In this document: positions 10,698-21,206 of the stretch, in pieces | Layout: each line of letters opens with the position of its first letter | Position numbering within the stretch: position 1 is the stretch's first letter | The notes under the pieces: model-generated | Seen by the model: the letters and a program-made list of their open reading frames with translations, nothing else | The model's database searches: none | What the model was told of the DNA's origin: nothing | Program-made: the position numbers and the translations under genes | NCBI GenBank assembly: GCA_036186865.1 | Contig: AP025065.1 | Coordinates: 5,143,421-5,207,420, forward strand | From: Eustoma russellianum | Taxonomy: Eukaryota > Streptophyta > Magnoliopsida > Gentianales > Gentianaceae | Length of the DNA stretch: 64,000 bases | Direction: 5' to 3'

Positions 10698-13600
10698 TCA
10701 AATCATATCAACCGAAATCATGCCTGATTTAGAACGAAGAGATTCAAATGTGGCTTGATTTAAGGCTTTTGTAAAGATATCCGCTACTTGTGCTTCTGTG
10801 CGTACGTGATCTATGACGATATCACCATTGTTTACGTGATCACGAAGAAAGTGATAGCGTACTTCTATATGCTTAGCCTTAGAGTGTAACACGGGGTTCT
10901 TAGACAAATTAGTGGCACTCATACTATCACAAATATAGGAATTCTATTTACGGTAATTCCAAAGTCCGAAAGTTGTTGTTTTATCCACAACAACTGTGTG
11001 CAACAAATGCTAAGTGTCATGTACTCAGCCTCAGTAGTGGACAAAGCAACGCTTGCTTGCTTTTTGGAAAACAATGAAATGAGTGAGTTTCCTATAAATT
11101 GGCAAGTCCCACTCGTGCTCTTTCTATCTATTTTTCAACCACCATAATCTGCATCAGTATAAGCATGTAAGTTAAACGTGGAATCCTTATGGTACAAAAT
11201 TCCTAAGGTGGGCGTGTGCTTAATATAACGGAATATTCTTTTTACCGCATTATAGTGAGACACCTTAGGTTGACTCTGAAATCATGCACACATGCATACA
11301 CTGAACATGATATCAGGCCTACTGGCAGTTAAATATAGCAAAGAACCTATCATAGATCGATACAAGCCATTATCAAAGTCTTTACCATGTTCATCTTTGT
11401 CCAATTTAGTAGTGACACTCATAGGGGTGGGGGATGGTTTCAAATTTTCAAAGTTAAACTTTTTAATCATGTCATTTACATATTTTGCTTGACCTATGTG
11501 AATCTCTTTACTCGTTTGCTTAATCTGCAAGCCAAGAAAATAATTAAGTTCATCAACCATAGACATTTCAAATTCGGATTTCATGCAATTTTCAAATTCT
11601 TCAACAAGTCTATGTGAGGTAGAACCGAAAATGATGTCATCAACGTAGATTTGGATAATAAGTAAATCCGATTTATCTTATTTCAAAAATAGTGTACCAT
11701 CTATAGTACCTCGTTTAAAATCATTTTCTAAAAAGAAAGTAGCAAAACGATCATACCATGCTCTCGGTGCTTGCTTTAGTCCGTATAGTGCCTTCTTTAG
11801 TTTGTACACGTGATCTGGATGTTTCAAATTTTCAAAACCGGGTGGTTGCTTCACGTATACTTCTTCTTGTATAAATCCGTTTAGGAAAGCACTTTTTACG
11901 TCCATTTGATATAATTTGAAATCTTTCATGCAAGCAATAGCAAGTAATAGTCGTATAGCTTCTAAACGTGCTACGGGTGCAAATGTTTCATCGTAGTCAA
12001 TTCCTTCTTCTTGATTATAGCCTTGTGCTACAAGTCTCGCTTTATTTTTAACGACCTTTCCTTCTTCATTCGTTTTATTCCTAAACACCCACTTATTGCC
12101 TATTATAGTCTTATCTTGTGGTCGTGGCACTAAATCCCATACATCGTTTCTAACGAATTGATTAAGTTCATCATGCATAGCGTCAATCCAAGAAGAATCA
12201 CTCAAAGCATCATGCACATTTTTGGGCTCAATTTCAGAAATCATAGCATGAAATTTATTTATTTTGTCCGAAGTAATTCTTCTACGTGGTCGCACACCGT
12301 GAGTGAGGTCGCGTATGATGAGATCATGTGGGTGATCTCTATGCCATCTTGGTTGATTATTTTCTATGTTATCATGCATTTCTATATGATCATGCATTTC
12401 TAGTGTATCATCCATATCATGCATATCAAATGTACCATCATCTTCATTCAACACGGGTTTCAATTCAAAGTCATCGTCATATTCTTTGTCTTTATCAATC
12501 TCATCAAATTCATTGAATTTCACATGAATAGATTCCATGATTTGTCTAGTGAGAGGATCATAACATCTATATGCCTTTGAATTTATAGAATATCCAACAA
12601 AAATGCACTCAATTGATTTGGATTCAAATTTGTCTAAATTATCTTTTGTATTTAAAACAAAACATTTGCATCCAAACACACGAAAATAGTCAATCTTAGG
12701 CATACGATCATTCAAAATCTCATAAGGCGTCTTGTTTATTTTCTTTCTTATAGATAGGCGATTTACAATATAGCATGCACAATTTACGGCTTCCGCCCAC
12801 AGAAATCTAGGCAATTTATTTTCGCATAACATAGTCCTAGCGATTTCTTGCAATGTACGATTCTTTTTTTCTACTACTCCATTTAATTGTGGAGTTCTAG
12901 GTGGCGAAAACTCATGCTTAATTCCCTTTTCTTCGCAAAATAAAATCATTTCTTTGTTTTTAAACTCACCGCCTCTATCGCTTCTTATCTTTTTCACATT
13001 TACACCGTATTGATTTTCAAGCTGTTTGATTAATTTCGCAATCTCAATGGCACTATCATCCTTATGTGCAAGAAATAAAGTCCAAGTGTAACGAGAAAAA
13101 TCATCAACAATCACGCATGCATAGTGGCGCCCACCAAGGCTTGTAGTGAGACTAGGACCAAACAAATAAATATGTAATAGTTCTAAGACTCTAGTCGTGC
13201 TTATTTCATTTTTAGGCTTAAGTGACTCACGTGTTTGTTTGCCTTTTATGCAAAATTCACACAACTGAAAGTTGTCTAAATCAAGCGTAGGCAATCCTCG
13301 TACTAGGTTCTTTCGTTGAAGTTTTTCTAGTGTGGAGATACCAATGTGTCCTAAACGTCTATGCCATAAATTCACGTTGGGTTCATTTGACATAAAGCAC
13401 TTAACCTTAGCGTCTAACACATCATCCATAGAAAGCGTAAAAATATTACCTTCTCTTTTTCCTTTTAAAACGATTTCTCCATTTTTATTTATTATATTGC
13501 AATAAGGGTGAGTAAAACACACATTAAAACCATTGTCAACAAATTGAGAAATGCTAAGAAGATTGTAGGATAAGTTGCTTACCAAAAAGACGTTGGAGAT

Positions 13601-13795
13601 TTGGAGAGTGCTTGGATTTCCAATCGTACCTTTTCTGATGATTTTGCCTTCGTTGTTGCCTCCAAAGGTCATGGATCTGCCTTTTGTGACCTTTAATTTG
13701 GTGAACAAGCTTGGGTCACCCGTCATGTGTCTCGAGTATCCACTGTCAAGGAACCACTTAATAGTTGTATCTTTCGATGTGTGGGCTCCCTGCAA
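10698..13795 (-). pseudogene. S1 pol: protease, integrase, reverse transcriptase, RNase H (broken)
   Basis: The main open stretch (13795-11678, 705 codons) holds, by residue: protease DSG at 17-19; the GAG-pre-integrase zinc ligands H145, H150, C179, C182; the integrase core with D273 and E309; and reverse transcriptase from about 552, with YQMDVKSAF at 629-637. The first integrase catalytic Asp, normally in a 'DLFGP' motif, is Tyr210 (HIYLFGP), a single base change that should abolish integration. A stop at about 11677 then splits off the YVDDIIFGST segment and an open stretch (11584-11282) containing GSLLYLTASRPDI. RNase H follows with in-frame stops at about 11283 and 11140 and a frameshift at about 10930; the end is DHVRTEAQVADIFTKAL (10922-10698). 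The extra env-like ORF of the older Sirevirus downstream is not present here. Confidence 0.93.
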
Positions 13796-13850
13796 TGTAC
13801 AAAGATGATTTAGGTACCCTTTTAACTTTGGGTCCTTTCGAGTTAGTTAA

Positions 13851-15770
13851 TCACCTCTTGGTAAAAGTACCTTTCGGTACCCATACTTGGGTGATCCTTC
13901 TCGGTCTATCAAATGGCAAGAATATAGATGAAGGTGCGATATAGTAGACATATGGTGCATGCACTTTGGGCCTTTGCCCAAGGACTCCTTTATACTCATT
14001 TAATGAAGGACGTTTTTGATATGCCCTTGTGTGTGTGTGCGTAGTGCGTGGATGATATGAATTTCGTGTATGCATTACTCTTTTATTTTCATATCTATAT
14101 GGTACAAAGTTGTATTTCACATGATATGAAGAGGAAGTGCGGCGTGATGAGGGAAGGGGCGGCTTTTGCGTCATCTTAGACGCCACTTGAGGCTTTGGGG
14201 TGTCTACTTTCTTAGACACAACGAACTTGGTTGGTTTGGTTGATACTTCATTAGTATCAACGTATCCCAAACACGTTTTGTCACTGTCATGCTTTTGAGA
14301 TAAGATAATACGATGCAGCATGTTGGATCCCGTATCGAATTGTTTCATCATTTTCTCTAAATCTATATTCCTTGATTTTAAATTTGAAATCTCGGATTTC
14401 ATTTCATTATTTTGAGTGGTCAATGATGAAATCTCTGTCTTTAATGCAGTAATGACATATGATGACTCTTTCTTTGAATCGCTTAATTGAGCGACAAGAT
14501 TCTCGTTAGAAGATTCTAACAGTTTCTTGTCTTCAATTAATCGCTTCTTTTCTTTAGCGAGTCTTAGTGAATTCGTGCAATTCTAAATACTGACTAAAAA
14601 GATCATCATAAGAAGGTTCAGAGTCAGAGTCAGAATCAGATGATACCTCATTAGATGCTATGGATGCAAAGCATACTTGTGCAGTCTCCTCTTCGGTCTC
14701 AGTTTCAGAATCCGATGAATCACTCCATGTGGAGGCCTTTAGAGCACGTTTCCTTTGCTTGGGTTCTGAGACGTGTCTATTTTTGTTCCGCTCTTTGTCA
14801 GGGTATTTAGTTGTTTGCTTTTCTTTATTGGGGCAGTCATATGATAAGTGTCCGAGTTTGCCACATTCATAACATTTAACATCTTTTTCATTTGACTTGT
14901 TCTTATTTCTCTTAGTTGTAGTACCTTTATTTTTGTTTCTAAATGACCTTCTCATAAATTTTCTTAAGCTTTAGCCAACAGAATTAGGTCATCGTTATCC
15001 AATTCAGAATCACTATCATCTACGTGATTGGAAGTAGAAGAGACGTATTCATTTGATTTAAAAGCAATAGCTTTACCTTGTTTAGATGATTCCGATTTCT
15101 GTATGGTGAGTTTATTCTCATAGACCTTAAGTGATCCGATTAATTCTTCCATCTTTATTGACTTAGTTTCCTTGCTTTCTTCTATTGCGGTCACTTTAGG
15201 GTCCCATTCGGATGGAAGGCTTCGTAGGACTTTCTGTACCTTTTCCTGCGTGGTAAAAGCTTTACCAAGAGACTCAAGAGAGTTGTAGATGTTAGTCAAA
15301 CGAAGATCCATATCAACAATAGACTCATTAGGCAATAATTTAAACGACTCAAGTGTGGACATAAGCATGTTTATTTTTGACTCTTTTACTTGACTCGTGC
15401 CTTCGTGTTTCATTTCTAGTATCCTCCACATTTCTTGTGCACTCGAACAGTTTGAAACATAACTAGACTCACTTTTACTTAATCCGTTTAGGAGCAATTG
15501 CATAGCCCTAGCATTCATACTAAGTTTCTTTTTATCGTCACTCGTATATTCTTGTCTAGGTTTAACAACTTCTAATGTGACTCCGTCTACGGTGGATAAC
15601 TTAGATGGGACATAAGGACCATCTTCAATAATTGACCAAAGATCTATATCTATAGCCATAAGAAAAAGCTTCATTCTAAGTTTCCACTGAATAAACGACT
15701 CACCGTCAAAAAGAGGAGGCCTTTGGCTCGACATACCTTCTTGCCCGGTTTTGAGATTTGTGGTTGTCAT
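13851..15770 (-). pseudogene. S1 gag: capsid, zinc knuckle and coiled-coil tail (frameshifted)
   Basis: 15770-14964 encodes 268 residues with the copia gag core (DGESFIQWKLRMKLFLMAID, then LWSIIEDGP near residue 45) and ends in an acidic stretch. After a frameshift at about 14962 the frame at 14955-14554 gives the zinc knuckle CYECGKLGHLSYDC and a Ser/Asp/Glu-rich segment. A second frameshift at about 14560 (after KFxKT in the S2 homologue) shifts a coiled-coil-like region into another frame, which resumes as 14423-13851 and ends VPKGTFTKR. In S2 the same protein is nearly unbroken, which confirms the order. Gag packages the element RNA into cytoplasmic particles. Confidence 0.92.
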
Positions 15771-15810
15771 CTCACTGAATCGTTGGATTCTTTGAAATGA
15801 GTGTTCCTAA

Positions 15811-15822
15811 GCTCTGATACCA
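15811..15822 (-). other. S1 primer-binding site (initiator tRNA-Met)
   Basis: The minus strand reads TGGTATCAGAGC two bases inside the 5' LTR boundary at 15825. Confidence 0.92.
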
Positions 15823-15824
15823 CT

Positions 15825-18800
15825 TGTAGGATCTGCAAGGCACCACTAGAAGGGGGGGTTGAATAGTGGGTGCGGAAAATGTGGCTTTTAAAATTTGTTT
15901 AAAACCAAAACCCAACTTCTGAAAATAGTTTCTGTTTTCAGGACTAGTTTTAAAATGTTTTGAAAACTAGGTTGTAGATCTTCAAAAATTCTGCAATTTC
16001 GAGAGATCTTAGCCTCAGATGTTATGAGTGTCTCCTAAAAATTTCAGATTTAAATTCAACCTTTAACCCCTTCAAAAATCGTTGGTGGTCAGATTGCGCG
16101 AATCTGCCAGAAACGGTAGACTGTTTTGAAAATTTTATTTCTATTTGTACTTAACTCCAAATGCTCTGAAATTTTAACGAGTAACCCCTTATAAGTTTTA
16201 TTTAAATGGGTTTAAAAAGTTTTGAAAACTTCTTTTGGGAAGTTAGTCAAATACGATCAAAGTCTCAACCTTTGCAAGTCTGAAAATCAGACTGCACTAG
16301 TCTCAGAACTTTTGATGTTTGATCAACTTATACTTATCCAAAAGGGTTGAAACTTGTGCCAAATTAACTCTAGAACGTGTGACTATGTTTCTGGAAATTT
16401 TTGTGATTTTTGAAAGTCGTTTACTATTTTTACGAACGCCAACAAAAAGAGTAAACTGTGCAGTAACAGAAAGTAAATGCTGAAAGTAAATGGCACAAAG
16501 AATTTTATACCGGTTCGGTTATAAACAACCTACTCCAGTCTTCAAGGAACACCTTCCTTGGTTCACACTAGTCACACACACGCAATACACCTTACCACAG
16601 GGTTGATGGAGTTACACACCAACTCCAACCCTTTACAAACCTTATACGTTGAATACAATATGCACGAACACCAACACCTCGCAAGAATGAAGATCGATCA
16701 CACCGTGATCAATCTTTTACAAACATATGGAATATGTGATGGTCTATATCAAGCCTATTCAAGATTGAAAAATATGAATACAATAGGCTTTCAAGAAGAA
16801 AGAAAGAAAGATAGAGTAGAAGAAGAGAGGCTAGCGTTTTTGATCACTTGATTTTGCAATGCTTGTGCTTGTCTTGTTTTTGCTCAATTTCTTTCCTTTT
16901 AACCTTGCATGTCCGTCCATCCTTGGTGCCTCCCCCTCTTGAAAATTATCTTCTAAGTCCTTGGGAGAATGTAAGACATCATTGTGACATGGTCTTGCTT
17001 ACTTGGCATCTTCTTATTGGATGATCATTTAAGCTTTGCTTACTTGGCACTTCATGATTGGTTGGATGTTGTCATCATTGATGACTTGGAAAAATCTGAA
17101 TATATCACTTAAACATGTGCCAATGTCAATCACAAAATAATTTCAATAAAGCTCAAGATTGTCACATAAATGTTGCAACACAAAATTTCTTCCTTACTAA
17201 GTATGAAAATCGGCCATAATGTAGTTTTACCATACTGAATTTTCAGCATGTGTTACATGGTTGTACAATTCAAAATAATTCCATTTTTCTTTGATTTTCC
17301 TAATTAAAATGAATCACCAATTCATAGCAATTATCTTGATCAATTTGAAAATGAAATTTGGTCTCCCACATGGCCTCAATTTCGGCCATTATACCTACTA
17401 CACATGCTGAAAAATTTTCAGCATGTGTGATATAAAATATCACACTTTATGAATTTAAAAAATATTCAAATTACTTCCATTTCTTTCCCAATCAATCACA
17501 TAATTCAAGATCATAAGATATAGCCTTTTAATGTGCAAAATTTTGGCCAGCCATACTTACACATGCTGAAATTTTCAGCATGTGTTATAAGTGAGACAAA
17601 GTTTGAAATCTTACCATTTGCAGCTTCTCTCTTTAATTCACCAACATTGTATGATTGATCCTTGACCAATCAATATGTCAACAAGGCTCCAAATAAGCTC
17701 CATCTCAGCTGTAGGGGCGTTGCATAGTGTATGTGCATGTGCTGAAATTTATTTTTGCTAACTTTGTAAAATAGTGCACATTTAATAATACACACATGTT
17801 ATATTCCAATCAGCCCTTAATTTAATTTTCTAGAACACTTTAAGATGTATAACATATGTAAAAAGTGTCTAGATTCGTGCCATATGATGTACCAAAAACG
17901 TTCCATGTGTTGTGTGCGTAGAAAACCGAATTTTCGATATTTATCGATTACCCGATTTTTCTCTAATTAAATTCCAACTTTTGCACATGTTATATATATT
18001 ATGTTACACATAACATATATATAATATATACTTTAATTCTCAGCACTTGGCTGGTCTAAAGTGGCGCCATTTATCATGTGTCAAAATTAAAATTGGAATC
18101 TTCACATTTTGGCCTTAATGTGGGGTGATTTGTGTGTGCCAACATGGAAAGAAATTTTGGCTGAAAACATTGCCATATGCACGAAATTTATGATGATTTT
18201 TGAGGTATAGGGGCTGGCCATCTATTTATGGCAAGTACGTGACACGTTGGCGAAGTTTCGGTATTCGCCCGATACGACAATTTTCAGTTTAGAACCTTTT
18301 AACGTGTCGTAATTAATTTGTCATCACCATGACTTATATCATATGATATAAGACCTGAATATACTCATAAATATGAGTTAAGTATAGTGGTGTGACGTTA
18401 ACGTACGTAAAATATATAACGTGTCGGTAGTACGTTGGAATACATGTGTATGTGCCCTTTTCAAAAAAATCTGAAAATATATATTTATATATGTATGTAT
18501 GGCGTGTATATTTAATAAGGAGAGGAGGAGAAGACTTTCCTTCCTTAGCCTTTTTGCCTTTGTTCCTTTTCCAAATGTAGCTTCCTTTAATGAACTACTT
18601 AGTTTAATAAACTAAGTACTTCACTTAATGAACTAGTTTAGTTCATTAATGGTGGCACCTGAAAATAGTATAAACACAACAAATGTTTGCCATATAATGT
18701 AAGCTTTAGCGCTTCATGGCTCGTTAGTATGGCAACATTATATACAAGCTAAATAAGGCAAGTAGTAAGCAACGTATCATGCATACATGTATATATCATG

Positions 18801-18872
18801 CACATTTTTGTGTATGTTGTCATGCATTTAAATCACATATTTTGAAATCACTCAAACCCCCTTTTCTCTACA
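15825..18872 (-). repeat. S1 5' LTR (3048 bp)
   Basis: Starts TGTAGGATCTGC, ends TCTCTACA, with the same internal landmarks as the 3' LTR, including the palindromes at 17400-17428, 17559-17585 and 18333-18352. It is followed by the TSD at 18873-18877 and then by the resumed copia pol of the host element. Confidence 0.95.
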
Positions 18873-18877
18873 ATTAG
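18873..18877. repeat. S1 target-site duplication, right (ATTAG)
   Basis: Exact match to 7393-7397 on the other side of S1. Confidence 0.9.
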
Positions 18878-18975
18878 TTCCAACAAATGACCAACTAGCA
18901 GATATTTTTATCAAATCTCTTCCTACCGAGACCTTTGAATTAATTAGAACAATGCTTAAGAAATCAGAGAATAAA
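18878..18975 (+). pseudogene. Old Sirevirus pol, C-terminal end, second half
   Basis: The plus strand reads PTNDQLADIFIKSLPTETFE, the conserved copia polyprotein end ('ADIFTKPL'). It joins in sense to the RNase H sequence that stops at 7397 once S1 and one TSD copy are set aside, proving that S1 landed in this older element. Confidence 0.88.
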
Positions 18976-18984
18976 ATTTCAGAA

Positions 18985-19060
18985 AATCAGGAACATCGAT
19001 TGGTCGATGTATGTAGCTGAGAGATCGATCTCTACATCGATCAACCGATGTCAGCAGGAT
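18985..19060. repeat. ATCGAT palindromes at the pol/env-like boundary
   Basis: catcgattggtcgatg, gagagatcgatctct and catcgatcaaccgatg follow one another within about 65 bases. They are the same motifs that build the array in the 3' LTR of this element at 21301-21690. Confidence 0.65.
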
Positions 19061-19298
19061 CAGAAACACTTAAATTGCATAAAAAGACAAATTTCATCCC
19101 TCTTTTCATTAAACTCGAAACTTCAACTCCAAAAACCCTATATGGTGATTTCTTCTTCCCAAATCCGACCCCCTCTCTTGAATTCTTGTGAAATTCTCCA
19201 AATTCTTCCAAAAAAATTCCATATTTCTCAACTCCATCATATTTCCCTCATCTTCTTCACTTGCTTCCACCTTCTCTAACTAGAAACTTAAATCCGAA

Positions 19299-20620
19299 AA
19301 TGACAAGGTCCAAGAACACTTCTAAGAGGGGTGGAACCTCTCAAGCTGAGGAAGAAGGATCAAGCCATGTATAACAAGGGCATTCTTCAATGTCTCAAGT
19401 GCCCACTCAACCTAGAACCGGAACAACTAGACAAAGACATGTAGATTTCCGTCAAGCTGATGAATTGAGTGAAATTCGAAACGGTCTCACCTATCAAAAC
19501 TTTCCTTGGATCAAGAGAAATATTAAAGGAGTCTTGGATGAACCCTATGGAACAGGAAAATTCGGGTATATTTCTCTTAGAGCTCAAGAATTGTTTACGG
19601 AATGGGCAAATTCCGAAAGATCAACTGTATCATTAAAATTTTTGTAAACAAAAGATATTGCCTTAAATAATGAGTCAAGTCGAATCATTAACTGGATAGA
19701 TGCCTAAAATTGGAGACATATTTGGACTGGAAGTGACATGAAAAAGATGTCCAAAAGATTTACTAGGCTATTTTATGCAAATTTGTGGATAGGGAATTTG
19801 AATGGTTTCCCTTTCTCATTGAATACCATAATTGATGGACAATATATTGAATGGTCGTATAAAATGATTTGTGAATATATTGGAGTTTCAGATGGGTTTA
19901 GTTTCATTCGATGTATGGAAGTGGGATGAATTTAAGTGGAAGGTATGTGAATAGCATGTCAAAATCTTCTTCGGATTTTATCCTACCAAGAATACCAATG
20001 ACATGCCTTTGGTATATTGAGTATTGACAGCTATAGTTACCTTCTGCATAGATCGAAAATCTGCCAAACTCTCGAGCAACCTTGATTTCTACATTGCCTA
20101 CGGAATTGCCAATATAGAACAATTAAACTTTGGAGAAATCTTCATGGAAAATGTTATAGAGGCAGCCACTAAGAAATCCAAAGCTCTTTCATATGCCAAC
20201 CTGATCTATTATATGCTCAAAAACCGGGTGTTGAGCTTGATGACTCAAATGTTGAGAAAATTTCACCCAAGGACTATTATGACAAGGTCAATATTCAGCA
20301 AATTAATAAATCAAGAAAGGAAGCCCACAAAGGAACGGCACAAGAAGAGGAAGATGTGGCTGCGCCACCTACGGCCAAAGAGGAAGCAGCTCTGGAGGAT
20401 ACACAGGTTCATATGCTAGAATACCAAGAAGGAACTAGTAGATTGAGCTCAAATTTCTCTGAGCTACAAGCTTAAGTCATTGCCCTTCAACATGAAGTGG
20501 GTGAGCTAAAGAGCAAGGTGACAGTGCACGAGTCACGATTTGCAAAGCTCAAAGTCAAAGTGAAGATGTGCATTCCCAGCTTAGCTTTCTCATCGGACAA
20601 AGACTAGGGGCTAATCTTCT
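19299..20620 (+). pseudogene. Sirevirus env-like ORF (putative plant transposon protein), broken
   Basis: This follows pol, where some Sireviruses carry an extra ORF of unproved function. The likely start at 19299 gives MTRSKNTSKRGGTS, typical of these proteins. Further on are FTRLFYANLWIGNLNGFPFS, DGQYIEWSYKMICEYIGVSD (19741-19900) and NLDFYIAYGIANIEQLNFGE followed by ALSYANLIYYML (20085-20220), the recognisable core of the putative plant transposon protein domain. A Lys/Glu-rich tail and a heptad-like segment (ELKSKVTVHESRFAKLK, about 20500-20560) suggest a C-terminal coiled coil. There are stops at about 19371, 19645 and 19705 and frameshifts near 19930 and 20240. I see no clear signal peptide or membrane segment, so calling it an envelope protein would be unsafe. 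Confidence 0.75.
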
Positions 20621-20629
20621 TCCATTCCC

Positions 20630-21206
20630 ATTTCTCATTCTAGAAATAGGTTCTAGCTTAGGGTGGAGAATATTATTTTACTATTTATTTGTTAAAATCC
20701 ATTATGTTTTCTTGGATGATCAATGTCGTATTATGATTTTTGATGTTTTAAAAAGGGGAGAAGTTGGTATATTTGGTATTATATTTGGGTGTTTGATATT
20801 TTCTTGATGGATATGCAATGTGATAACCTTGCTTGCTTGATGGATATGCAAATTCTTGAGGTAAAATAAAAGTTTTGGCATATTTGGCACATATATTAAG
20901 TGACTAGTGTAAATGGGAAAATATGCTATAATGCACACAATGTACCTACATTTAATGCATGTTTTGGTTAAAGGAGAGTTTTGAAAACTATATATCATAT
21001 CCATTGGCTTTGGGATAAATATCTATTGAGGGGGAGTTTTTGATATGTTAACATGCTTCATGTACTTGGGGGGCAAAAAATACATTGACTAAGGGGGAGA
21101 TATAAGATTTCAAGTTTATGAAACTCTTAGCTAACTCAAATATAGATTTTTAAATAAAAACATCTTTCAAAAGTCTTGGTTTTGAAATCATCAAAAAGGA
21201 GAAGAT
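20630..21206 (+). other. Old Sirevirus 3' noncoding region with several purine tracts
   Basis: No ORF. Purine-rich tracts resembling polypurine tracts occur at about 20750 (aaaaaggggagaag), 21030 (gagggggag), 21090 (aagggggagat) and 21194 (aaaaaggagaagat). The last directly precedes the LTR start at 21207 and is the likely functional one. Confidence 0.6.

Larger units (their letters stand above)
7398..18872 (-). mobile_element. S1: full-length Sirevirus-type Ty1/copia element (11.5 kb)
   Basis: Two 3.05-kb LTRs (7398-10455 and 15825-18872) bracket a 5.4-kb internal region that reads on the minus strand in the order PBS, gag, PR, IN, RT, RH, PPT. The order IN before RT makes it Ty1/copia. The Sirevirus assignment rests on the gag type, the very purine-rich tract ATCAAAAGAGGGAGAT next to the 3' LTR, the long palindrome-rich LTRs and the closeness of S2. 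The ends are TG...CA and the TSD is ATTAG. The LTRs differ by a few percent by eye. The coding region has several stops, frameshifts and a lost integrase catalytic residue, so it is no longer autonomous. Confidence 0.95.
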
